From: JBCCXL01 sp039191605
Lineage (GTDB): Bacteria > Acidobacteriota > Thermoanaerobaculia > Multivoradales > JAHZIX01
Length of the DNA: 64,000 bases
Assembly (NCBI GenBank): GCA_039191605.1
Contig: JBCCXL010000007.1
Location: forward strand, 124,001 to 188,000
Direction: 5' to 3'
The translations under genes were made by a program, and so were the position numbers. Positions 17,294-26,900 of this stretch are shown here, in pieces. The notes beneath the pieces are model-generated. The model did not search any database. It saw only the letters and a list, made by a program, of their open reading frames with translations, and had not been told where the DNA came from. The stretch's first letter is position 1; each line of letters begins with the position of its first letter.

Positions 17294-18205
17294 TTAGCCC
17301 CGGAGGATCTCCGGTCGGAGGTCTTCGAATTTGCGGTCCAATAGATCCCAGGCCGCCACCACGCCGCCGAGGCGTTCTTCTAGGCGCTCCGTCCAGTGGT
17401 CGTGGCGGGAGGTTTCTACCGCCAATCCGCTCACTCGGAAGTTCAGTGCGTCCAGCCTCAATCCGAGCTCGCCGGTGGTGAGCTTGGCGGAGATCAGCTC
17501 TGCTCCGCGCTCCAGATAGCGCAGCACCTCTGGCAGCACGGCGCCGGAAAGGGTGACCTTGGCTTCGGGAGTTTGCAGCCGAACGCTGCCCTGGACCGGC
17601 TCTAGGGTGAGCTCCCGGTCGCCCACCAGCTCCCGCAGGTAGCGGCAACCGTGGACCGAAGCGCCGGGCTCTTTGGCTTCGACGATGGGGCTCTCGACCT
17701 CCGGGGTCTTGCCGTCCAGCCACGGCGCCCAGGGTTCCACCACGATTCCCGCCTGGCGTGCTAGCACCAGCACTCGCCCGAGCATGGTGGTGGCGGTGGT
17801 GAAGACATACAGGGTGTCGCCGTCGACCACGGCTTCCACGATACGGGTCTTCGGGGTGGTGTGGGGCAGCAATTCCTCTTCCGCCAGCTCCTTGAGGTGC
17901 TTGCGCTTCTTCGAGCCGACGAAGGGCAGGCCGCTGGTCTCCAGCTCGGTGCGCACCAGCTGCTGGAGCCGCTCCCGCACCGCCGTGGCGTCCGGGCGGA
18001 CAGTGTCTACCCGCACCCGAAAGGCGAAGCGTCGCGCGCCGATCTCGTAGGGCGCTTCCGGCTCCATGGGAACGAAGCCGGCGCGATCGCGGACCTCCGA
18101 TCCCGGCGGAATCTCTCGAAAGGCGTAGTCGTCAAAGGTGGGTTCCGAGGGGCAGGATTGCACTCGGTAGCGGGTGCAGGCGATGGATCCGGACATCAGC
18201 GGCAT
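17294..18205 (-). CDS. rdgC: RdgC-like recombination-associated protein
   Basis: The protein has 303 residues from the ATG at 18205, with aaggag 6 bases upstream; that equals the length of E. coli RdgC. Matching features are an N-terminal strand-rich domain with RAGFVPM (RdgC GWVPP position), the basic central segment SKKRKHLKELAEEELLP (like RdgC KTEKDSLKDEVLHSLLP), then a strand pair IVEAVVDGDTLYVFTT and a C-terminal helical domain. RdgC forms a ring on DNA and limits RecA activity. Sequence identity is low, so the assignment rests on the order of motifs and length. An open extension to 18412 has no ribosome binding site. It is first in the same-strand pair with the peptidase, though the 261-bp gap makes co-transcription uncertain. 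Confidence 0.65.
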   Translation of the reverse strand: MPLMSGSIACTRYRVQSCPSEPTFDDYAFREIPPGSEVRDRAGFVPMEPEAPYEIGARRFAFRVRVDTVRPDATAVRERLQQLVRTELETSGLPFVGSKKRKHLKELAEEELLPHTTPKTRIVEAVVDGDTLYVFTTATTMLGRVLVLARQAGIVVEPWAPWLDGKTPEVESPIVEAKEPGASVHGCRYLRELVGDRELTLEPVQGSVRLQTPEAKVTLSGAVLPEVLRYLERGAELISAKLTTGELGLRLDALNFRVSGLAVETSRHDHWTERLEERLGGVVAAWDLLDRKFEDLRPEILRG

Positions 18206-18624
18206 GGAAGCTCCTTCTTTCCGCGGAGAGCGTGCGGCGGAACGCAGGATCTTACCAAGGGTCGCCGTCGCCGGAATCCGCCGACGGGACTTGATTCCTG
18301 AGCCTGCCGCTTGAGGTAACATGGTAGACAAGCGTTGACACTCCATAGGCTCCCGCCGCGCGAGGGGAAATCCCGCCGGCCCGGGGAGCGGAGTGCCCAC
18401 CGTCTCTTTCATCCGACAGCTCGCGGCCTGAGCCGGCCGTGGTTTTCATCGCCTCTTCCGTCGATCGGCTTCTCCTATCCACCGGAAGGGCTGGGCGATG
18501 CGCTTTCGCTTCGTCGGGGTTGATTCGAGATTCTCGGTCAGGACTTTTCCTCTTCGCTCGCATCTTTCCTTCAACCCATCGATCCCATGACATCGACTGT
18601 TCGAGCCACTAAGGAGATTAAGGT
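18206..18624. other. Divergent intergenic region between rdgC-like and acylase genes
   Basis: No gene is supported. It must hold both divergent promoters. TTGACA occurs at about 18334 on the plus strand but without a matching -10. The plus-strand end carries aaggag 9 bases before the acylase ATG. Confidence 0.3.
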
Positions 18625-21504
18625 ATGAGACGACTCTTTCCCTTCATTGGTGCCAGCCTCGCGCTGGCGCTGCTGGTTTCCCTTGCTTTCGCTCCGGCGG
18701 CAGATGCCCGAGCTCCCCGCTTTGTCGAGGGTCTAGACCAGACCGCGCGGGTGATCTACGACCAGGACGGCACGCCTCATATTTACGCCGCTAGCGATTC
18801 CGACGCCTACTACATGCTCGGCTACGTTCACGCCCAGGATCGCTATTTCCAGATGGATACTCTGCGGCGCCAGTTCAGCGGCACGCTGGCGGAGGTCCTC
18901 GGACCCGCCGCGGTGCCCTCCGACGTGCAGCTGCGCACCCTGGGGCTGCGCCGCGCCGCAGCGGTGAGCTACGAGGCTTATCCCGCCATCACCAGGGCCT
19001 GGCTGCAGGCGTACGCCGATGGCGTCCACGCCGCCCGGGCCCAGCTTCCGCTGCCGGCGGAGTATCAGGCGCTGGAGCTGACCACCTCACCGCCGTGGAC
19101 CCCGGTGGACAGCATCGCCATCGTCAAGGGGCTGGCCTTCGGTCTTTCCTTCGACCTCAACGATATCGATCTGACGGTGCTGCTGGAGACCTACGCCGCC
19201 GCGGGGGCGGTCGGCGGCTTCGATGGTGCCGCTCTGGCGACCGAGGATTTGGCGCGCAGCGCCCCCTTCGACGACCGGGTATCGATCCCCGAATTCGCCG
19301 GCGCTCTCTTCGCCGGCATCGAGGGCGAGTCCCCGTCCAAATCCCTGGGCTTCCTGCCCTCCGCCTCGATGGAAGAGGTCGCCGGCCTGGCGCGTCAGCT
19401 CAAGGAGTCCTACGCCGGGATTCCGATGCTCGAGCGCACCTTCGAGGGGCAGCGGGGCGACATCGGCTCGAACTTCTGGGTGATCTCCGGGGATCACACC
19501 GATTCTGGATATCCGATTCTCGCCAATGATCCCCACCTCGGCCTCGACACCCCCTCGACCTTCTATCAGGCTCACCTGATCGCTTTCGCCCCGCCGGGCC
19601 AGCGCATCCTCAACGTTTCCGGCGTCACCTTCCCGGGCGCGCCGGCGGTGGTGCAGGGCTGCAATAAGGTGATTTGCTGGGGCTCCACCACCAACCCGCT
19701 GGACGTCACCGACGTCTATCTGGAGCAGCTGGTGATCGATCCCGACCTCGGGATTCCGGTGGCTACCATCTATCAGGGCAACCCCGAGCCGCTGACCATC
19801 ATCCCCGAGTCCTACTTCGTCAACGTCGTCGGTGACGGCGTTGCCGACAACCTGGTGGATTCCGGCCTGCCGGCGGAGCAGAGCGTCACCCTGGTGGTGC
19901 CGCGGCGCAACAACGGTCCCATCGTCGCCATCGACCTGGAGGGGGCTAACCCCACGGCGCTTTCGGTGCAGTACTCCGGCTGGGGTGCGACCTTCGAGGC
20001 GGAGGCCTTCCGTCGCTGGGCTCGCGCCGGCAGCCTGGATGATTACGTCGAGGCCCTGCAGTACTTCGATGTCGGTTCCCAGAACTGGGTCGTGGCGGAT
20101 CGCTTCGGCAACATCGCCTACTACACCAGCGCCGAGATGCCGCTGAGAGACGACCTGCAGAACCTCAACGCCCCGGACGGCGGCATTCCGCCCTTCTTTA
20201 TCCGTGACGGTACCGGAGCGCTGCGCCATGAGTGGATCCAGGACCCCGATCCAGGCCCCAACCAGGCGCTGCCTTATGAGGTGCTGCCCTTCGCGGAAAT
20301 GCCTCAGATCGTCAACCCGGCGTCCGGCTACATCGCTAACGCCAACAACGATCCGGTGGGCACTACCCTCGACAACAACCCGCTGAACCAGCTGCGACTG
20401 GCGCCGGAGGGTGGTCTCTACTACCTCAACGCCGGCTATACCAGCCTGCGGCAGGGACGCATCGATCGGGCGCTGAAGGATCTTCTCGCTGCCGGTCCGG
20501 TCTCGGTGGCGCAGATGCAGGAGCTCCAGAGCAATAACCAGCTGCTGGATGCGGAGCTGGTGTCCGGCTACCTGGTGGACGCCTTCCTGAACGCCAACGA
20601 TGCCGATGCGCCGGATATCTTGAGCGCGCTGGGTGAGGATCCGGGCATCGCCGAAGCGGTGACCCGCATCGCCTTCTGGGATTTCAGCAGCCCCACGGGC
20701 ATTCCCCAGGGCTTCGACCCTGGTGACGACCCGGCGGCGCTGGCTCCTCCCGGCGTTGCCGAGGTGGAGGCGAGCATCGCGGCCACCATTTGGAGCGCCT
20801 TCCGCGGCCAGCTGGTGCGCTGGGTGGTGGACTACACCCTCGACGACATCGGCCTCGGTGACGAGCTGCCGGGAAGCCGGGAAGCCTATCGGGCGGTGGA
20901 GAACCTGCTGGAAAACTTCGACACCAACGGGGGCGTGGGCGTCTCTGGCGTCGACTTCTTCGATACCGGAATCGAGGACTTCACCGCCGAGCAGAATCGC
21001 GACCTCAAGCTTCTGCTGGCCCTCGGCGACGCCCTCGACCTGCTGGCTTCGGACGAGTTCGCCGATGCCTTCGGTGGGTCCACCGATCAGAACGACTATC
21101 GCTGGGGCTTGCTCCACCGCATCGTCTTTGATCATCCGCTGGGCGTACCCTTCACGCTGCCCAACGATCTGATCTTGCCGAACGTGACGCCGGAGCTCGC
21201 GGGCTTCGCACGCTCCGGTGGTTATGAGGCGGTGGACGCTTCCAGCCACAGCGCCCGTGCGGACGGGGTCAACGAGTTCATGTTCGGTGCCGGTCCGGCC
21301 CGCCGCTTCGTCGGCGTGCTGGATCCAGCGGGCATCGAGGGCTATCAGTCGATCCCCGGCGGTGCCTCCGCCGAGCTCGGCTCGCCCTTCTACGCCAGCA
21401 TGCTGCTGGATTGGTTGACCAACAACTACCATCCGCTGATTCTCAGCACTAGCGAGGTGCAGGCGTCGCGTAGCTCTCAGCGGGTCTTCCAGCCGGCCCC
21501 TTGA
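18625..21504 (+). CDS. Penicillin-acylase family amidohydrolase (Ntn-hydrolase)
   Basis: This 959-residue exported protein has a signal peptide at 1-28. It fits the self-cleaving penicillin acylase/AHL acylase family. The small-chain region (about 30-210) contains GYVHAQDRYFQMD. The expected cleavage and nucleophile site is Ser282 in GSNFWVISG, followed by the large-chain motifs ANDPHLGLDTPSTFY, the oxyanion region, and VQGCNKVICWGSTTN. The ATG at 18625 has aaggag 9 bases upstream. A strong terminator follows, so it is a single-gene unit. Substrate could be acyl-homoserine lactones, beta-lactams or peptidic amides; the sequence alone does not decide. Confidence 0.9.
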   Translation: MRRLFPFIGASLALALLVSLAFAPAADARAPRFVEGLDQTARVIYDQDGTPHIYAASDSDAYYMLGYVHAQDRYFQMDTLRRQFSGTLAEVLGPAAVPSDVQLRTLGLRRAAAVSYEAYPAITRAWLQAYADGVHAARAQLPLPAEYQALELTTSPPWTPVDSIAIVKGLAFGLSFDLNDIDLTVLLETYAAAGAVGGFDGAALATEDLARSAPFDDRVSIPEFAGALFAGIEGESPSKSLGFLPSASMEEVAGLARQLKESYAGIPMLERTFEGQRGDIGSNFWVISGDHTDSGYPILANDPHLGLDTPSTFYQAHLIAFAPPGQRILNVSGVTFPGAPAVVQGCNKVICWGSTTNPLDVTDVYLEQLVIDPDLGIPVATIYQGNPEPLTIIPESYFVNVVGDGVADNLVDSGLPAEQSVTLVVPRRNNGPIVAIDLEGANPTALSVQYSGWGATFEAEAFRRWARAGSLDDYVEALQYFDVGSQNWVVADRFGNIAYYTSAEMPLRDDLQNLNAPDGGIPPFFIRDGTGALRHEWIQDPDPGPNQALPYEVLPFAEMPQIVNPASGYIANANNDPVGTTLDNNPLNQLRLAPEGGLYYLNAGYTSLRQGRIDRALKDLLAAGPVSVAQMQELQSNNQLLDAELVSGYLVDAFLNANDADAPDILSALGEDPGIAEAVTRIAFWDFSSPTGIPQGFDPGDDPAALAPPGVAEVEASIAATIWSAFRGQLVRWVVDYTLDDIGLGDELPGSREAYRAVENLLENFDTNGGVGVSGVDFFDTGIEDFTAEQNRDLKLLLALGDALDLLASDEFADAFGGSTDQNDYRWGLLHRIVFDHPLGVPFTLPNDLILPNVTPELAGFARSGGYEAVDASSHSARADGVNEFMFGAGPARRFVGVLDPAGIEGYQSIPGGASAELGSPFYASMLLDWLTNNYHPLILSTSEVQASRSSQRVFQPAP

Positions 21505-21553
21505 GGGTTGACTAGGAACTGAAGAGCCAGAACGATCAGAGTTCTGGTTTGAG

Positions 21554-21589
21554 AAGCGGCGGTCTTCCTCGGGAAGATCGCCGCTTTTT
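21554..21589 (+). terminator. Intrinsic terminator of the acylase gene
   Basis: A 15-bp stem with one G-T pair (21554-21568 with 21572-21586), loop tcg, and five T residues running through 21589. Confidence 0.9.
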
Positions 21590-22133
21590 CTCTTCACCGG
21601 TCTTTTCAGCGGATCTTTCTCAGCGGGTCTTCTTCTGTCGCTCTTTCTTGGTCGACTTTTCTCGCTGGACCTTCTTTGCCGTATTTTCCTGGTTTGCTTC
21701 TTTGTGACTGTCCTGCCGTGAATCAATTCATTTTGGTGTTGAGCTCCATCGGATGGCGGCTACTAAAGATCGTGCCCCGTGGAGTAGAGAAACAACACTC
21801 CGCTACTGTGGAACTCTTCGCTTCAAAGGATGATCTCTCGGGTCGACACGATATTGAATCCATAGAAAGCTGGTAGATCTTGTTCCTAGATATAAATTCG
21901 TGTACGCTGAAACAGCGCTTAACCTTCGGTTGATCGGTCTCTGACGAGTCTTCTTGTCGCTCATCTCAGCGCCGTACAGCTCCGCAAAAGATGAGTTAAA
22001 CCATCTAGCCCGAGGGCACGTATTGAAGGATGGGGACTTCGTTGACGACCATGCCTCATCCTCGATTCAGAGCTGAAGGTTTCCAGACGTCAGAGCCCCG
22101 AGAATCGATTGCTTGTAGCCACAGATCAAGAGG
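21590..22133. other. Intergenic region upstream of the TPR protein
   Basis: No convincing gene; small frames lack ribosome binding sites. The part at 21880-21990 is AT-rich, with a weak promoter candidate TTGTTC (21880-21885), 17 bp, TACGCT (21903-21908), and an inverted repeat ctcatct (21960-21966) / agatgag (21989-21995). Confidence 0.3.
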
Positions 22134-23546
22134 ATGCGTCCATTTACTCCACCCCGCGCCCCTGAGGTGCGCTCCCTGCTCCCGGCCCACGTGTCGGAAG
22201 ATCAGCTTCGCCGACTCGGAGAGCTGGCGGCCGGGGCACCGAGGGAGTCTTGGCAGCATCTGTTGCAGCCGCTGAAGGGGTGCCTCTGTTGCCGAACGGC
22301 GGTGGAGGAGGAGCTCTGGTTAGGCGCTGAGCCAGCGGTCGAAGCGTCTCCGGAAGAGACCCCTCGGCAGCATCAGGGGCTCGTCGATGAAGCGGCGGCT
22401 ACCGCGGCGGCTCTAGCTAAGGTTACGGGCCAGCTGCAGTATTGGCGGGAGCGTGCGAGCCGCCAGCGAGCCGCCGCTCCTCAGGTCGCTACGGAGCTAT
22501 TGCAGCAGCCGGAGGCTGAGTGGCAATCCCTGATCGCGTCGGACTCCCGCTTCCGCTCTCCAGTATTGGCCCGGGTTTTGGGGCAGGTGAGCCGAGTGAT
22601 CGGTGGCGCAGACGAGGAGCAGGGCCGCCGCGCTGCGGTCGCTGCGGTAGCGGTCGCAAGCTCTCTCGAGGCCGAGGAATACACCGGTGGCGTCGTAGCG
22701 GATGCCCTCGCGGCGGCCTACGCCGCCCTGGGGAACGCGGAGCGCTGTGGCGGTGATCTGGAAGCCGCCAGGGAAGCCTTCCGACAGGCCCGACGCTGCC
22801 TGGTGGACGGTACCGCCATCGACCTGGCGGTAGCGGAGGTCGAAGATTTGGAAGCGCTGCTGCTCATCGAAGAGCAGCGCTACGGCGAGGCCCTGGACCG
22901 CCTACAGCGAGCCGCCACGGCCTATCGTGCCGCCGGCTCCCGGCTTCAGGAGACTCGGGTCGAAGGCCTGATCGGCCGACTCTTGATCTTTGCCGCCCGC
23001 CCAGAGTTGGCGATTCCGCGACTGCGGGAGGCGTTGAGCTCGGTGGACCGGGAGCGAGACCTGCACCTAGGGGCCTGGCTTTCCCTCCAGCTAGTGCTGG
23101 CGCTGGCCGAGGCCGGCCAGGGCGAAGAGGCGATGCGGCTGTTGCCGCAAGCTCGGGAGGCCTGTCTGTTGCTCAATGACCAGCGAGCGCTGCGCTCTCT
23201 GCGCTGGACTGAGGGTCGAGTCGAAGGCATCACCGCCGCGGTGGACGAAGCGCGGCAGGGGCTGCTGGGAGCCGGGGAGGTCTACGATGCAGCCCTGGCA
23301 ACCCTGGATCTAGCTAGCCTCTACTTACGGGAAGGCAGAGCCGCGAGGGCCCAGATGCTCGCCAATGGTTTGCATTCCTTATTGGAGGAGGCCGACCTGG
23401 GCATCGAGGCGAAGGCAACCTTGGCAGTCTTTCAGCACAGCCTGCGGGCTGGTCTCGCCACCGAGACCTCCGTCCAGCAGCTCGCGGACTACCTGCGCCG
23501 GGCCCGCAGCGCTGGCGTTCCGGAAAATTTTTCGCTGCCCTGCTGA
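22134..23546 (+). CDS. TPR-repeat protein with N-terminal H-x7-C-x2-C motif
   Basis: The protein has 470 residues. The N-terminal part has an HLLQPLKGCLCC segment resembling the zinc-binding anti-sigma motif (His followed by C-x2-C). A helical linker follows, then about 300 residues of TPR-like helix pairs (for example ALAAAYAALGNAERCGGDLEAA and ALDRLQRAATAYRAAG; residues about 185-440). No enzyme domain or membrane segment is seen. Such proteins occur widely in Acidobacteriota and are thought to be scaffolds or regulators. The ATG at 22134 is preceded closely by aagagg. It stands alone upstream of the alpha-2-macroglobulin gene, with 436 bp between. The role is unknown. Confidence 0.75.
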   Translation: MRPFTPPRAPEVRSLLPAHVSEDQLRRLGELAAGAPRESWQHLLQPLKGCLCCRTAVEEELWLGAEPAVEASPEETPRQHQGLVDEAAATAAALAKVTGQLQYWRERASRQRAAAPQVATELLQQPEAEWQSLIASDSRFRSPVLARVLGQVSRVIGGADEEQGRRAAVAAVAVASSLEAEEYTGGVVADALAAAYAALGNAERCGGDLEAAREAFRQARRCLVDGTAIDLAVAEVEDLEALLLIEEQRYGEALDRLQRAATAYRAAGSRLQETRVEGLIGRLLIFAARPELAIPRLREALSSVDRERDLHLGAWLSLQLVLALAEAGQGEEAMRLLPQAREACLLLNDQRALRSLRWTEGRVEGITAAVDEARQGLLGAGEVYDAALATLDLASLYLREGRAARAQMLANGLHSLLEEADLGIEAKATLAVFQHSLRAGLATETSVQQLADYLRRARSAGVPENFSLPC

Positions 23547-23982
23547 ATTTGGTGGAGGCCAGGGGATAGCCTGGCGGGGAAGGGGCAGTCGCCGGCCGAT
23601 CGGCACTGGCGGCAGGATGCCGAGAAGGGAATAAGGCCACGAAGCACAACACCGTTCTGCCTGTGCTGTGGTTGAGGTTGTGATTTGTGGTGACCTTGTC
23701 GAGAGGTAGGAGCCTGCAGGGAGCAGGCCAGAGAGGCTGTGTCGTGAGCCGGGAGCACGATGGGACTACTGGGTGATCTGTCGTGAGTGGTGAGCCGGGA
23801 TCTTCCTCGTGGCCGGGGGGAGATTCGTCTCGGGACTCATCTGGAAACTAGGGCCGCACCCCATGCTGAGCAAAGCAGAAGTGGTCTGCGACTACGTTTT
23901 CCTCTCTTCTCGAGTTGACCTCCGCGCAGAGAAGGTCGCAACTCGTGGTTTCGTTTTCCGCCCTCGGTGGGTCTAAACTGAC
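23547..23982. other. Intergenic region with imperfect inverted repeat upstream of the A2M gene
   Basis: No gene is supported. cgagttgacct (23911-23921) pairs with aggtc-gc-aactcg (23933-23945), an 11-bp inverted repeat with a 2-base bulge, about 40 bp before the A2M start. TAAACT at 23974-23979 is a possible -10 hexamer placed for a leaderless start. Confidence 0.35.
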
Positions 23983-26900
23983 ATGATGAATGATCCACGC
24001 AGCGCGCTTGTTCCAGCCTCGCTCTTCCGACTCCGTCGCTTCGGTGCTTTCACTCATTGGCTCGCCCTGGGCGCCTTGACGATCACCCTATGGGGTTGCC
24101 TAGGAGCCCGGGCGACTTCTTCCGTCGAGAAGACGGGGACTTCGGCGGTCGCTACCGTCCAGGCAGAGAGAAGCGGCAGCGGTTCCGGGGAAGGGAAGGA
24201 TCGCAAAGGGGAGACGAGCACCATGGTCGATGAGCGAAAAGCCGGAGACGAGGGACAGGATCAGGGCGCGCGCAGTGGTGGAGAAGGCCAGAAGGAATCC
24301 TCCGGCCTTTCTCCGGCCCTCGCTTCTTTGCGCGACGGAAGCGTCGACGAGCTGCTGGATCAGGGGCTGGCTCAGGAGGCCTTGAAGCAGGCCGAAGCGG
24401 CTCTCGGGGAGGCCCGGCGCCTGGATGCGGCGGGAGATGGCAACGGGCCCCGGTGGGTGACCCGGGCCCTGGTGGCGAGGCTGAGGATTCAGCTCGCCCT
24501 CTCGGGGTTTGCCACAGCGCTGCAGGATCTGCGGGAAGCCCCATGGCCTGAGGGTCGCCGCGAGCAGCTGGTGCTGGAGCTCCACTTCGCGGAAGCGCTG
24601 AAGCAGTATTACGAGGCCTATTCCTGGGATATCCAGCAGCGGGAACAGGTGGCAGACGACGAGGCAGCAGAGCCTGCTTCGCTCTCCGAGCTTGAAACCT
24701 GGAGTGCCGAGGTGGTGGCGGGGCAGATGCAGCAGGCCTACGCGCGGGCCTACGCCCTTCTCGCCGGGACCGAGGGGTCGGCCCCGGAAGGCAGGCCTCC
24801 AGAGGACAAACCCCTAGAAGACATACCTCTGGGCAGCCTCGGGGCCTACCTCGAGACCCACGGCTTTCCCGCTGGGATCCGCGATACGGCCCGAGACGCG
24901 GTGACCTATCTGTGGATCGACAGCCTGCAGAATTCCTCCTGGTGGGATGTCTCGCTGGGGCAGCAGCGCAGAGACCTCGATCTTGGAGCCCTGGGCCGCG
25001 GTGAGCTCCCGGCAGCGCAGAGCACGGCGGCGGTGATCGCCCGAGCAGAGCAGCATCACCCGCTGTTGGTGAGTGCGGCGCTGCTGCATCGGCTGGAGTC
25101 ATGGCATCGCGAGTCGCAGCGCCCGGAGGCCACCTTCGAAGCCCTGCGTCGCCGAGTCGGCGCGCTGTGGGCGGCGGGACCGTCGCCGGACGAAGCTCGG
25201 CAGCTCCTCGATACGCTACAGCAGGGCCTGGACGAGCTGGGCTCGGGCTATCCCTGGTGGTCCTACGGCATGGCGGATCTCGCCCAATTCACCGCCTCGG
25301 GGCTCGCTGGGGGTGGTGAAGACTCCGCCACCGGAGGCAGTGACCCTCGGGCCCTGCAGCGGGCCCTGGAGATCGCGCAACGCTGTCAGCCGGGCCACCG
25401 CCTCTACCCCGGAGGGCGTCGATGTGCCCGACTCGAGGCCCAATGGCTGGCCCCTGGCTTCGATCTGATGGTGATGGGCAGCGATCTTGCCGGGCGCCGC
25501 AGCGTGGAGATTCGGCATCGCAATCTCGAGCGGATCTGCTTTCGTCTGTGGCGACTGGACTTCGATAGCGAGATTCAGAACCACCGGCGCCACAGCCTGC
25601 TGCCCCACGGTCAGGAGTTGGAACACCTGATGACCTCGGTGCGGCCGGATGCCCGCTGGTGTGAGGATCTTCCGGCGACTCCGGATCTGCGCATGCACCG
25701 CACCTTCCTGGAGCTGCCGGAGGTGGACGACCAGGGCAAGGCTCTCAGCGGGCTGGTGGTTCTGGGGGCTTCCGTGAGACAGGACTTTCGGGCGAAGGGG
25801 AATCGCCGCCTGGCGGCGCCCATCGTGCTGACGCCCTGGGTGCTGGTCTCCCAGCGCTTGGGGGATGGTTCCTGGGAGGTCACGGTGCGGGATGGCGACA
25901 GCGGAGCCGCGGTGAGCGGCGCGCAGGTTGCCTTGATGGAGGCGGATTGGCGCCAGGGGCACCGTGAGGTGGCGGCCGGCAGCAGCGGCGAAGACGGCCG
26001 GGTGCGCTTCGAGGCGCCGGAATCGAAGGATCCCCGCCGGCAGCGCTATGCTGCGCACTTCCTTCTCGCTCGGGGTCAGAATCCGGGGGAGCGGGCGGTG
26101 GATGAGAGCTTCTTCAACCGCCGGCGCCCGGGCGCCGCCACTCGTTCCGACGGGGCTCTGCTATTCACCGATCGCGCGGTGTATCGGCCGGGCCAGGAGC
26201 TGCTGTGGAAGACGGTGCTCTATCAGCCGGAGGGCGAAGCTCGATGGCGCAGTGAGCCCGGGGCCGCGGCGACGGTGGAGCTGCTGGACGCCAACGGCGA
26301 GGTGGTGGATCGCGCCGAGGTGGTGGGGGATGCCTTCGGCAGCGCTTCGGGGCGCTTTACCGTGCCGCGGGGGCGTCTGCTGGGAGACTGGACCCTGCGG
26401 GTGCAGCCCTCCCAGGGGAAGTCTCGATCTCAGCGTCAGGCCTACCGCTCGGTGCGGGTGGAAGAATATGAGCGACCGACCTTCACCGTGGAGCTGCATC
26501 CCCCGGCGCAGGGCCTCGCGCTGAACCACTCCGCGACGATCACCGGCGAGGCGCGCTACTACTTCGGCCTCCCGGTGGTCTCCGGAGAAGTGCGCTGGCG
26601 GGTGGAGCGCAGGCCGCTGTGGCGCTGGCTGCCGTGGGAATACGGCGGTGCCTTCGGTGGTGATGGTGCCCTGGGGAGAGGCAGCGGTCGGCTGGCGCCG
26701 GGAATCGTCGGCGACCCCTGGCCAACTCCCGGGGGCGATTCCGTAGTCGCTACCGGCAGCGCCGCTATCGACCAGGATGGCGGCTTCCGGTTCACCTTCA
26801 CCCCAGAGGCAGACCCCTCCCTCGGCCGCGAAGCCGGCGATCGTCTGCCCTATGCCTTCCGGCTGGTGGCGGAGCTCACCGACGACGGAGGCGAGACTCG

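Noticed and set aside
19087..21726. 879-residue open frame on the minus strand
   Set aside because: It is opposite the penicillin-acylase gene and also covers its terminator. No recognisable sequence; His/Arg/Gly-rich shadow.
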